Program-made: the position numbers and the translations under genes | Notes under the pieces: generated by a model | What the model was told of the DNA's origin: nothing | Seen by the model: the letters and a program-made list of their open reading frames with translations, nothing else | The model's database searches: none | Source: Fidelibacterota bacterium | GTDB taxonomy: Bacteria; Fidelibacterota; Marinisomatia; Marinisomatales; TCS55 | DNA: 64,000 bases | Direction of reading: 5' to 3' | Assembly: GCA_004124385.1 (NCBI GenBank) | Contig: SCKN01000005.1 | Span: 62,001-126,000, forward strand | Part shown: piece by piece, positions 27,898-35,798 of the stretch | Position numbering within the stretch: the stretch's first letter is position 1 | Layout: the number at the start of each line of letters is the position of its first letter

Positions 27898-29197
27898 AGG
27901 TGGTCTTTTCCAGTAAAAATTCTTTTATTGGGATATTCTGTTTAGCAAATCGTTGTTGAGTTTGCAATGAAAATACATCCTTTGAAAACACACTTTCAAA
28001 AAATGGTTCAATATATTTTCGTTCCGATTCAATATTTAATCGCTCTGATCGCTCATCCAAACTATCATAAACTAAGCCCGCTAACCATTCAAGCGCTTGA
28101 AGAATTGTTTTGCCGTTTACAGCAGATTGTTTCATGTCTAATGTGGAGGCTTTTAAGTTTAAATCAATACGTTCAGATAAGGGCCAACAACTAACTTCTT
28201 CCAATAATATATTGCGCGTTTTCCCTTGTTCCATAAGAGCGAGCCAAAATGCAACGGGGGCTAATTCTAATCCAATAGGTGGTCGATCTGTAGAACGAAT
28301 TTCCAGTACTGTTTTATAACGTTCATGAGTAAAAATCTGGTGAAGAGCCGTTTTAATATCTTTTGAATTAAGTTCATTGTTTACAGCTGTTATTTCTAAC
28401 CATTGTTGAATCGTCCCATCGAAAGATCCTACTTCACCTGATAAATTAGGTGTCGTAAAAATAACGGGTACGTCTAAAATATAATTACAATATTGAGTCA
28501 AAAGGTTTGTACTACCATATAAACCATGATCCATTAAATGACCGCATCGAATCGGATCTGTATCCTCCCAAATCCGATAACGCATATTATCATAACCAGT
28601 AGGATTATTATTAATAAAAGGTGCATTTGAAAAAAGTATAGTTGCCAATGGGCTGATACAATCAGCAATGAATCCACATTCTTCTGCGTCCTGCTTATCC
28701 AATAAATCGATATTTACTTGCACGCTTGCAGTATTGCGCATCATCCAGGGACCGTATTTACCAACACCAACAAAACGTTCATGCATCAATTTGTATTTGC
28801 GTTGATTAATTAATATTATATCTGAAGGCTGATAAATTGGCTCTAGGGCTAAATCAATAATTGTAAGTTGGTTTTCTGTACATATACTTTTTATTGTATT
28901 GTCAATTGCATCCCATTCTTTCTGAATATCATGCAAATTAAATGCAGGCTGCGAGGCCCATTCTACTTGACCGCCAGGCTCTAGAGAACAGGTAACATAT
29001 GCACCTATATCTCTATATATGGACTCTATGTCCATAATAACATCTACGGCTGAGTATTTTGGACAGGGATTAACTGGGATTCGTTCTCCATCATTATTAT
29101 ATATTATAGTCTCAATTTCTACTCCTATGGCCCTTTCTTGGCCATATGTACATCCGGAGAGAATATGGGTTTCTATTTGTTCAGCAAAATGATTCAA
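27890..29197 (-). CDS. gshA: Glutamate-cysteine ligase, plant-type (GCS2 family)
   Basis: 435 residues. Makes gamma-glutamylcysteine from Glu, Cys and ATP, the first step of glutathione (or a related thiol). Family marks: ERAIGVEIETII, SLEPGGQVEWAS, KYGPWMMRNTASVQVNID, NMRYRIWEDTDP and an ending EIRSTDRPP. This is the plant/proteobacterial GCS2 lineage, not the E. coli GshA lineage. No glutathione synthetase is in the window, so the final thiol is unknown. Confidence 0.88.
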   Translation of the reverse strand: MNHFAEQIETHILSGCTYGQERAIGVEIETIIYNNDGERIPVNPCPKYSAVDVIMDIESIYRDIGAYVTCSLEPGGQVEWASQPAFNLHDIQKEWDAIDNTIKSICTENQLTIIDLALEPIYQPSDIILINQRKYKLMHERFVGVGKYGPWMMRNTASVQVNIDLLDKQDAEECGFIADCISPLATILFSNAPFINNNPTGYDNMRYRIWEDTDPIRCGHLMDHGLYGSTNLLTQYCNYILDVPVIFTTPNLSGEVGSFDGTIQQWLEITAVNNELNSKDIKTALHQIFTHERYKTVLEIRSTDRPPIGLELAPVAFWLALMEQGKTRNILLEEVSCWPLSERIDLNLKASTLDMKQSAVNGKTILQALEWLAGLVYDSLDERSERLNIESERKYIEPFFESVFSKDVFSLQTQQRFAKQNIPIKEFLLEKTTYV

Positions 29198-29248
29198 TAT
29201 TTACCTTTTTTTAATATAATTTGATTAAATTGGGTTTATAATAGTCCT

Positions 29249-29285
29249 GAAAATAAAACAGCCTTCGCATTCAGCGGAGACTGTT
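29249..29285 (-). terminator. Terminator of the FliG/FliF/MotAB operon
   Basis: On the minus strand AACAGTCTCCGC pairs with GCGAAGGCTGTT (11 of 12 positions, one G-T wobble, one mismatch) around a 5-base loop, followed by TTTTATTTTC. It separates the motor operon from gshA. Confidence 0.8.
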
Positions 29286-29315
29286 TATAATAATAAGCGG
29301 TTTTTAATATAATGC

Positions 29316-30248
29316 TTATTCTACCATTTCACCGCCGCCAACCAAATCTGCTAGATTGAAAGCTCCATCTTTTTCCATCTGTTTTGCCGATGCAACAATT
29401 GTCTTTCTTGCTAGTTCTACTTCCCGCTTTGCAACAGCTCTTTCTACAGGATCAAACATAGCTTGTTTTTTCTTTGGTAGGTTTTCAATTACACGATTAG
29501 TTATGTCTTCTGACATCCCCTTCAAGGCCATTGCTATTGTATCAAGCTCCACAGAATTCATTAAATCCCGTATAATACTATCGGTTAATAAATCAAATAG
29601 AGCATCCCACGTTAGGTGATATTTTTTCACTTCAGCAGCAAGATCAGGGTTTTCTCTGGCAATATTTTCCAAAAATTGTGCTTCTTCTTCGGAACTTAAA
29701 CCACCCAAAATTTCCGCAACTTCTTTACCTCCACCCCGTGAAAATGCAACTGTTTTAGGTAAAAATTTTGATTTTTTATGGAGATCATTAGCCACGTTCA
29801 CCATAGCCTCTAATGGAATATCGTTTAAATTTCCCATCTCCATTATAATTTTTCCTTTTGATTCGGCAGATAAACTGTTTATCACTTTATTGCGACGTTC
29901 TCCAGGAATTTGAGCAAGTGCAATTGCTGCAACTGAATCCGATTCGGGTTTAACGAGAGCAATTAGCTGCTCATCTGTTAAATCGTCCAAAAATATAAAG
30001 GGTTTTTTTGGTTCATCAGATTCTTCATCTTGAAATTTTTCACTAACGAAACTGAAGTAAAATTCTTCCATTACATGTTTTTTCACAGCAAATGATACAT
30101 TATCAAGATCGCGCATTGCCGCTCGAACTTTACGTACCGATGTTTTTGATAAATCTTTTACCAACGTAAGGGCAAGCCCTTCTCCTAAAACAGAGAACAG
30201 TATTGCTGCCTTTTGAAGGCCTGAAAGTCTGTTAATATCTGTAATCAT
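29316..30248 (-). CDS. FliG-like rotor protein without the FliM-contact motif
   Basis: 310 residues alignable with FliG over all three domains. N domain (about 7-66): LSGLQKAAILFSVLGEG and KKHVMEEF, the part that binds FliF. Middle domain (about 84-163): where FliG has EHPQ this protein has ESDS (102-105). C domain (about 170-300): GGGKEVAEILGGLS, ENPDLAAEVKK, HLTW (211-214) in place of MFVF, the conserved ALKG (241-244) and a charged torque-helix region (KKK 259-261, DPVER 266-270). It should meet MotA at its C domain. No FliM or FliN is present. Last gene of its operon. Confidence 0.85.
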   Translation of the reverse strand: MITDINRLSGLQKAAILFSVLGEGLALTLVKDLSKTSVRKVRAAMRDLDNVSFAVKKHVMEEFYFSFVSEKFQDEESDEPKKPFIFLDDLTDEQLIALVKPESDSVAAIALAQIPGERRNKVINSLSAESKGKIIMEMGNLNDIPLEAMVNVANDLHKKSKFLPKTVAFSRGGGKEVAEILGGLSSEEEAQFLENIARENPDLAAEVKKYHLTWDALFDLLTDSIIRDLMNSVELDTIAMALKGMSEDITNRVIENLPKKKQAMFDPVERAVAKREVELARKTIVASAKQMEKDGAFNLADLVGGGEMVE

Positions 30249-30257
30249 GAGATTGCC

Positions 30258-31802
30258 TTATTTTTTCTTCTTTTTTTTCTTTTTATCGCCATCATCTTCT
30301 GTTTCAGCGGGAGTAGCCGCAACCACTGGCTCTGGTTCGGGTGGGGGTGTATCATCTTCCATCCATTCCTTTACTATTCGCGTCGCAGTGCTTGGCTGAC
30401 TAACACTCATAGATACAACTGCCTGACGCATATCAGAAATCTCGCTCTGCAAAACACTGGTGTCTTCCACGGGGGTGGATACTGCTTGTATGGCTGTCGC
30501 TTGTGGTGCTGGTTTCAACGATGTGTTTTTACTTTTTTTTTTCCGGGGTCGAGGAGGATACATCCACGGTGGGGGTAATTGTTGTTTCTGCCTATTACCC
30601 ATAATCATGATTGCCAACACAACAACAAGCACAATCACCAATGCCCCCAATAAAGATACGAATACAATCATCATTGTTGATGACCCACCTCCTCTGTTCA
30701 TACTACGATCTAAATCTGATTGCACAGCATCAAGCATGGCCAGTTTTTCAGCTATCTGAGAGTCTAATGCTGCTTTTTCACTCACTTTTTCACCCATGGC
30801 ATTTTTTGCTTGGGCGGCTTCATCTCCTGAAATATCATCAGAAGACATCATAGATTTTAAGCTGGTAATTTCATCGTTAAGCGCTTGTAGTTTTAATGAA
30901 TCGCGGCGCAAAATATCTCTTTTTTCTGCTTGATATGCTCTTTCTCGGGCAGCGGATTCTAGGTTTGTTAATTGTTGTTGAAAATACATTTTGTCTTGTT
31001 CTCGACGCGCTTCTTCCTGTGCTTTATAATTGTCTAACTCCTCTTTCCAGTTTACCAGACCATCACCCGATTGCCGTTGTTCCAATGATTCAAGTTTTTC
31101 AGCTATATTCTTCAATAAAATTTGTTCGGCTGTTTTCTCATCACGCCGTTCTTTAAACGTCGCTGTCATAATACTTAAAGCATCGTTTCGAGCACGATTA
31201 AATCGGGAAGCAACCATTACAACCTGCCGGATATTTTCTATGAGTTCCGGTGCTGCACCCTCTTGCAAAATAATGCTGATATCTAGTTTTTTAATATACG
31301 CAGTTGAAGGACGTCTACTGGTTACTGTGCGTGAAAGAACTTTGTTGTATCCATTATTAGACTGAACTGAAACAGGAGATTCCGCTGGAGATGTGATTTC
31401 ATTCATAGCAGGGGTAGTCATTTTACCCGCATCAGATTCAAACTCAAAACCGGGAATGGGTAAGCCCATAGAAATACCACTATTTTTGTTGTATGTAAAA
31501 TGATCAACTTTATTCGACGACTCGGTAGATATTGCTTCCAGTACTTGTCTGGGGCTTTGTTGACCATCGTCCACAATTGTAATTTGTTCCTCTGTCCCGG
31601 CACTGATTTCAATATCAGCATTTACATCAATGACATATTTCCGATCGTCAATTATTTTTGACAATGCGTTTGTTATGCGCTGACGAAGATCGTTTTCTAC
31701 CATCAATTTTTGTGCCAAGTAACCACTGCCTTGCCCAAAAAGCATACTTAAGCAGAAAATTGCTGTCAAAAATTGTTTATAAAATACTTTATAATTACTC
31801 AT
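30258..31802 (-). CDS. Reduced FliF-like ring protein (RBM3 domain, membrane helix, FliG-binding tail)
   Basis: 514 residues from ATG 31802, which has AAAGGAG 6 bases upstream. A signal or membrane segment (5-25) is followed by the FliF_C pattern (31-67: LRQRITNALSKIIDDRKYVI), then KLDISIILQ (172-180) and VASRFNRARNDALSIMTATF, matching the A-G-x-x-x-x-R-G-D-x-(I/L)-x-V end of that domain. The first two FliF ring domains are absent. A coiled coil (about 220-370), a membrane helix (about 373-402) and a cytosolic tail follow. The tail has QPSTATRIVKEWM (about 469-481), like the P-x-V-A-x-x-I-R-x-W-M that anchors FliG, and ends in eight Lys. Confidence 0.82.
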   Translation of the reverse strand: MSNYKVFYKQFLTAIFCLSMLFGQGSGYLAQKLMVENDLRQRITNALSKIIDDRKYVIDVNADIEISAGTEEQITIVDDGQQSPRQVLEAISTESSNKVDHFTYNKNSGISMGLPIPGFEFESDAGKMTTPAMNEITSPAESPVSVQSNNGYNKVLSRTVTSRRPSTAYIKKLDISIILQEGAAPELIENIRQVVMVASRFNRARNDALSIMTATFKERRDEKTAEQILLKNIAEKLESLEQRQSGDGLVNWKEELDNYKAQEEARREQDKMYFQQQLTNLESAARERAYQAEKRDILRRDSLKLQALNDEITSLKSMMSSDDISGDEAAQAKNAMGEKVSEKAALDSQIAEKLAMLDAVQSDLDRSMNRGGGSSTMMIVFVSLLGALVIVLVVVLAIMIMGNRQKQQLPPPWMYPPRPRKKKSKNTSLKPAPQATAIQAVSTPVEDTSVLQSEISDMRQAVVSMSVSQPSTATRIVKEWMEDDTPPPEPEPVVAATPAETEDDGDKKKKKKKK

Positions 31803-31837
31803 GATAGCTCCTTTGCTTATCAAATATAAATTCCTTT

Positions 31838-32686
31838 TTAATTAGTCGTTTTACCATCGTTCCCTACATAACTTGCTGAGTGGTGCGCTGGTTTCAAAAA
31901 TGTTATTTCTATTCTCCTGTTTCTGCCTTTTTTCTCCGGTGTATCATTGAATTTTAAGACAGTTTCCCTATCAAGAGATTTAAGCGCTAAACCGGCATCG
32001 CCCCTGTCACGTGGAACCCAATCAGCATAACCTGCAGCAACTAGGCGAGTAGGGTCAACCCCTTGAGTAATAATATTTCTCACCACTGCTGCGCCTCGCG
32101 ACGTTGACAGCTCCCAGTTCGATGGAAATTGTTTGTGAAAAACTTTTGGCAATTGATCGCTATCAGTGTGGCCTGCTACTTCAATTTGAAAGATCGAATT
32201 GTTTATTTCGCGAACAATATTATTTTTCAACAATTTTATTAAACCTGGGCTTAATTCAGAACTTCCAGATGCAAAACTGAAATCGCCGCTAATTTCCAAA
32301 GTTACTCCTTTAGGGCTTGTGGTTATCTCTACTGGAGGATCCCCTTTAGTGTCTTTCATTTCTGCTTTTATTTCTTTTACCATTTCTTTTAATGATGCTT
32401 TTACTTCAACCAACTTTGTTGCTTTTTTATCAAACCTACCTTCAAGTTCTGCTCTGCCTTCTATTTTAATTTTACTTCCTAATGATTTTCCTGCAGAGTT
32501 TGCCATCTCCATAATTTTTACTGGATCCATTGTAGACAATGCAGCTAACAAAACAAAAAACGCAAAGAGAAGTGTCATCATATCAGCAAACGTTCCAAAC
32601 CAACCAGGTAACCCTTCATCAACTTGGGATTTCCCCTTTTTAATTCCAGCTTTAAATGCTTTTTTTTCTCCTGACGTTTTTGCCAT
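31838..32686 (-). CDS. motB: MotB-type stator subunit with OmpA-like peptidoglycan-binding domain
   Basis: 282 residues. A short basic cytosolic N-terminus, then one membrane helix with the proton- or sodium-carrying Asp35 in GTFADMMTLLFAFFVLLAAL. A periplasmic linker (about 60-130) leads to an OmpA-like domain with EVAGHTDSD, NWELSTSRGAAVVRNII and GRNRRIEI. This is the MotB architecture, distinct from ExbD/TolR and from GldM/PorM. It should anchor MotA to the cell wall. Four bases separate it from motA. Confidence 0.92.
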   Translation of the reverse strand: MAKTSGEKKAFKAGIKKGKSQVDEGLPGWFGTFADMMTLLFAFFVLLAALSTMDPVKIMEMANSAGKSLGSKIKIEGRAELEGRFDKKATKLVEVKASLKEMVKEIKAEMKDTKGDPPVEITTSPKGVTLEISGDFSFASGSSELSPGLIKLLKNNIVREINNSIFQIEVAGHTDSDQLPKVFHKQFPSNWELSTSRGAAVVRNIITQGVDPTRLVAAGYADWVPRDRGDAGLALKSLDRETVLKFNDTPEKKGRNRRIEITFLKPAHHSASYVGNDGKTTN

Positions 32687-32690
32687 TTAA

Positions 32691-33473
32691 TTATTCTTCT
32701 TTTTTCCATTCCTTCGGCGGTATAAAAGAATTCAATTTTTCCCTAACGATCAAAGGATGTTTCTTTTGATGAATAAGACGAGCTGCTTCAACCAGCATCG
32801 CCTGCAATGTACTCGTGAAACTCATTCGTGTGTTTAATTTTTCACTCATTGGCAGAAAAAATAGGTTCGCGAATACAGTACCATAAAATGTTGTAATCAA
32901 CGCAGCCGACATACCGGGGCCCAATGCATCCGCGCCACCCTCTCCACCAAAACCTGACAACATAATAACCAGCCCAATCAACGTTCCGATCATACCCCAG
33001 GCGGGAGCCATGGTCCCCATAGATTTAAACAATCCTGCCTGTGTTTTTTCACGTATTTCCCGATATTCAATTCGTGTTTCTAATATTTCAGTTAATTCAT
33101 CTAAGCTATAACCATCCACTACCATTTGTACACCATCCCTGAAAAATGGATTTTTTATACTTTCAACTGATTTTTCAAGTTCAACTACGCCTTTACGACC
33201 TACCTCTGCTGTTTCTATAGCATCATCAACTACTGCACCCAGCTTAACTTCCCCGCCTTTAAAGACAGCGCCTATAGCGGAACCCAGCTTGAGAACATCT
33301 GACAAAGGAAAAGCAACCGATACCGATGCTATCATTCCTCCAAAAACAATTGCAAAGCTTGATGGTGAAATAAATCCGCCCATTCCTGCATTAGCAGCTG
33401 AAGCGGCTAAAAATATTCCGCCAAAAATTGATACCAAGCCAAGAATAATTCCTACTAATGTTGCAATATCCAT
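32691..33473 (-). CDS. motA: MotA-type stator subunit
   Basis: 260 residues from ATG 33473 (AGGGAG upstream; a TTG at 33494 is less likely). Four membrane helices with the large cytosolic loop of MotA between helices 2 and 3. Both family prolines are there: P157 in MAPAWGMIGTLIGLVIM and P208 in FANLFFLPMSEKL. With MotB it forms an ion-driven stator that pushes on FliG. It starts seven bases after the stop of the barrel-TPR gene. Confidence 0.93.
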   Translation of the reverse strand: MDIATLVGIILGLVSIFGGIFLAASAANAGMGGFISPSSFAIVFGGMIASVSVAFPLSDVLKLGSAIGAVFKGGEVKLGAVVDDAIETAEVGRKGVVELEKSVESIKNPFFRDGVQMVVDGYSLDELTEILETRIEYREIREKTQAGLFKSMGTMAPAWGMIGTLIGLVIMLSGFGGEGGADALGPGMSAALITTFYGTVFANLFFLPMSEKLNTRMSFTSTLQAMLVEAARLIHQKKHPLIVREKLNSFIPPKEWKKEE

Positions 33474-33480
33474 AGTCTCC

Positions 33481-34905
33481 CTACTCCTCCACAATGCTCG
33501 TGGAATTTAAACGGTTTTCGTGCAAAGCCTTTAAAATATTACGCACATCATCATATTCGGGATCCAGACGCAAGGCCAAATTCCAGTTAATCGTTGCCCG
33601 TTGCGTATCCCCAAGTTTATAATATATTGAGCCTCGTCGAGCATAAGCTAAGGCCATATTTGGATTCAAATCTAAAGCTGATTCCACTTCTTGCAATGCG
33701 GCTCGGTAGTCTCCGGCATAAAAATAGCGTAATGATCGAGATAAGTGACGCATGGCTTCATTCATATTTTTTTCGTCAACATTTCGACTCAATTTCATTG
33801 ATAATAATGAATCTTCTAAAAATTGAGACTGCTGCTCTATAGCCGCTAATTGGACCATTAAATTACGCATTTCATTTCTTAACATGTTCATAGAGTCCCG
33901 AACTGTATGAACAGCAAAATCAGCCATAGCCAAAGTGGAGTCCATAGAGGATGATAATGTTTCATATTGACCTGTCGCAGGTAGTTTAAGCTGTCCCCTG
34001 GGCAAAGGTGAGGGCACCCCTGAACGACCAGAACCTTTTTTAAATCCGCGTGGTACTGCCATATCAAATCCCAAAGTAATACCGGGATGACCTTCCCAAT
34101 ATCTGGATTTCCAGTCCGGCAGTTTTTCTATGTGGGTGAACCCTAGGTTCAAGCGATAATCCGAGGTAAGGGGGATGCGGAGTCCCACATTGATGCCTGT
34201 CCCGTCGAATTCACCCACAATATCTATTCCACCCCATTTTTTCAAATAGGGTGTATTCATAATTACGCCCACAAATACACCAGATTTAGTGCCTCCAGAC
34301 GTTGTTACTTCTGTAGTAGAAGATGATGTTTCTTCAGACGTACTTAAAGCCTTTATTGTATCTGCAGGTGCAAATCCACCCGACCCAAAACCCATAAAAG
34401 TGCTTAAATGATATTTACCCAAATCTTTTTCACTGCTTACCACAACAAAAAACGATAATTGTTCTGGGTCTAGACTTAAACCGCTTCCTCCGCTTGTTTC
34501 TGCATTTTGAAACACAATATCCTGCAAACCCAATGAAAGCGAAACATTATTGTATGTATAGACGCGCTGCTGCAAATGAAATCCAAATTCTACGGGCGGC
34601 GTGTATCCCGTTTTTCCCAGAAGAGCGGGGGCAGTGCTGTCTGCTGTCTGTACAGATGAAAAACCCAATGTGAAATTCTTTCCTAGCTCCATATCAAAAT
34701 AGATACCTTTAGCCGAGTTAAAAGGGTCAAATCTGTGAAGCTCTATACCAAAACCTGTACGGAATAAATATGGAGCTTGGGTTGTGCTGGATGTTGGAAT
34801 TTTCATCATAAACCCGGGACGAGTGTATGCAACACGAGACGCACCTGAGGATACTGACATTAACACCAAAAACGGTAATAAATAAACATATGATCGTCTT
34901 TTCAC
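33481..34905 (-). CDS. Outer-membrane beta-barrel protein fused to a coiled coil and TPR domain
   Basis: 474 residues. Signal peptide, then about 280 residues of alternating beta strands typical of an outer-membrane barrel (GFGIELHRFDPF, IYFDMELGKNFTLGFSS, YHLSTFMGFGSGGF, GINVGLRIPLTSDYRLNLGF). A linker leads to a coiled coil (about 325-375) and two or three TPR units near the C-terminus (RYFYAGDYRAALQEVESAL, YARRGSIYYKLGDTQRATI). The TPR part should sit in the periplasm. It could link the MotAB/FliF/FliG complex to the outer membrane; that link is an inference from operon position. Confidence 0.7.
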   Translation of the reverse strand: MKRRSYVYLLPFLVLMSVSSGASRVAYTRPGFMMKIPTSSTTQAPYLFRTGFGIELHRFDPFNSAKGIYFDMELGKNFTLGFSSVQTADSTAPALLGKTGYTPPVEFGFHLQQRVYTYNNVSLSLGLQDIVFQNAETSGGSGLSLDPEQLSFFVVVSSEKDLGKYHLSTFMGFGSGGFAPADTIKALSTSEETSSSTTEVTTSGGTKSGVFVGVIMNTPYLKKWGGIDIVGEFDGTGINVGLRIPLTSDYRLNLGFTHIEKLPDWKSRYWEGHPGITLGFDMAVPRGFKKGSGRSGVPSPLPRGQLKLPATGQYETLSSSMDSTLAMADFAVHTVRDSMNMLRNEMRNLMVQLAAIEQQSQFLEDSLLSMKLSRNVDEKNMNEAMRHLSRSLRYFYAGDYRAALQEVESALDLNPNMALAYARRGSIYYKLGDTQRATINWNLALRLDPEYDDVRNILKALHENRLNSTSIVEE

Positions 34906-35798
34906 TGCAACACCAGCTCCCCTCGCTTTATTTCTAATGTTGCTAATCGTAAGTATTCACTTTCAGGATGACCCACCACTACTTTTTTAAAAGAGTTCAA
35001 AGCTAAACCCAAATCGCCTTGATCTTTATAGAGTAATCCTTTTTTAACTAATGCATCATCAACCATATCTGATTTTTTATATGATAATAATTCATTTAAA
35101 ACTGTTAAAGCGCGTTCATAATCATGCATTTGTAAATATGCATCCGCTTTCCAATATAGAACATTTTCAATTTTATCAAGATCCGCTGATTGTAAGTTAA
35201 GGTCATCAAAACAATGCAGTGCAGTAGCAAGGTTTCCGCATTGGTATGCAAACATACCCGCCATATATAAATCCATGTCAAATCGTTTTGGTTGTTCCGG
35301 CAAAACCAGTACAATACTTTTTACTATTGGCAGTTCTTTAATGTCAATATTTTCCAGTATCTGTGGATCAATAAGCGCCATGTTGATTTCTGGAAGATCG
35401 GGTTTCTCTAATGCTGGTATAGAGAGATCTGTAAGTATTTGCTGTAGTTTAATATTTTCTGATACTAACACCATTACTTCATTGTGGAAAAATGTTTCCA
35501 AGTTCATCAATCGAGTATTAATTCTATCAATAGCAGTTAAAAGCTCCTGGTTTGCTATTGTATTCAATGTTCCGCTTTTAACCTGCTTAACCCTAATATT
35601 AACTTCTTTTGAAGGGCTTTCTATGTGGCGATTATAAACAACAACCCCACTAGACGGTTCAATAACAACACCAAGATCTAAAAGGTAAATCTCTGATAAA
35701 GATGATGATGGGTGCTGTTGGCCACTAATTGGAATCGTTAGGGAAAAAGTTATTCCCAGTCCGAATAAAACACGGCGGTAAAGAGATACCGCTGTCAT
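34902..35798 (-). CDS. Periplasmic TPR protein of the motor operon
   Basis: 298 residues from ATG 35798, whose A is the last base of the upstream stop codon (TAATG). A signal peptide (to about ISGQ) is followed by an unfamiliar region, a possible coiled coil (about 90-125), and a C-terminal TPR block (MAGMFAYQCGNLATALHCF, YLQMHDYERALTVLNELL, YKDQGDLGLALNSFKKVV). It overlaps the next gene by 4 bases. Likely a periplasmic scaffold of the same complex. Confidence 0.7.
   Translation of the reverse strand: MTAVSLYRRVLFGLGITFSLTIPISGQQHPSSSLSEIYLLDLGVVIEPSSGVVVYNRHIESPSKEVNIRVKQVKSGTLNTIANQELLTAIDRINTRLMNLETFFHNEVMVLVSENIKLQQILTDLSIPALEKPDLPEINMALIDPQILENIDIKELPIVKSIVLVLPEQPKRFDMDLYMAGMFAYQCGNLATALHCFDDLNLQSADLDKIENVLYWKADAYLQMHDYERALTVLNELLSYKKSDMVDDALVKKGLLYKDQGDLGLALNSFKKVVVGHPESEYLRLATLEIKRGELVLQ

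Noticed and set aside
31838-33473. MotA/MotB as part of a Zorya defence system
   Set aside because: Zorya has MotA/MotB-like proteins beside nuclease or helicase subunits. No such genes are here; the neighbours are FliF, FliG and envelope proteins.
31838-33473. MotA/MotB as the GldL/GldM (PorL/PorM) motor of type IX secretion
   Set aside because: The MotB here has an OmpA-like peptidoglycan-binding domain, and MotA has the classical four-helix form with both prolines. GldL and GldM have different layouts.
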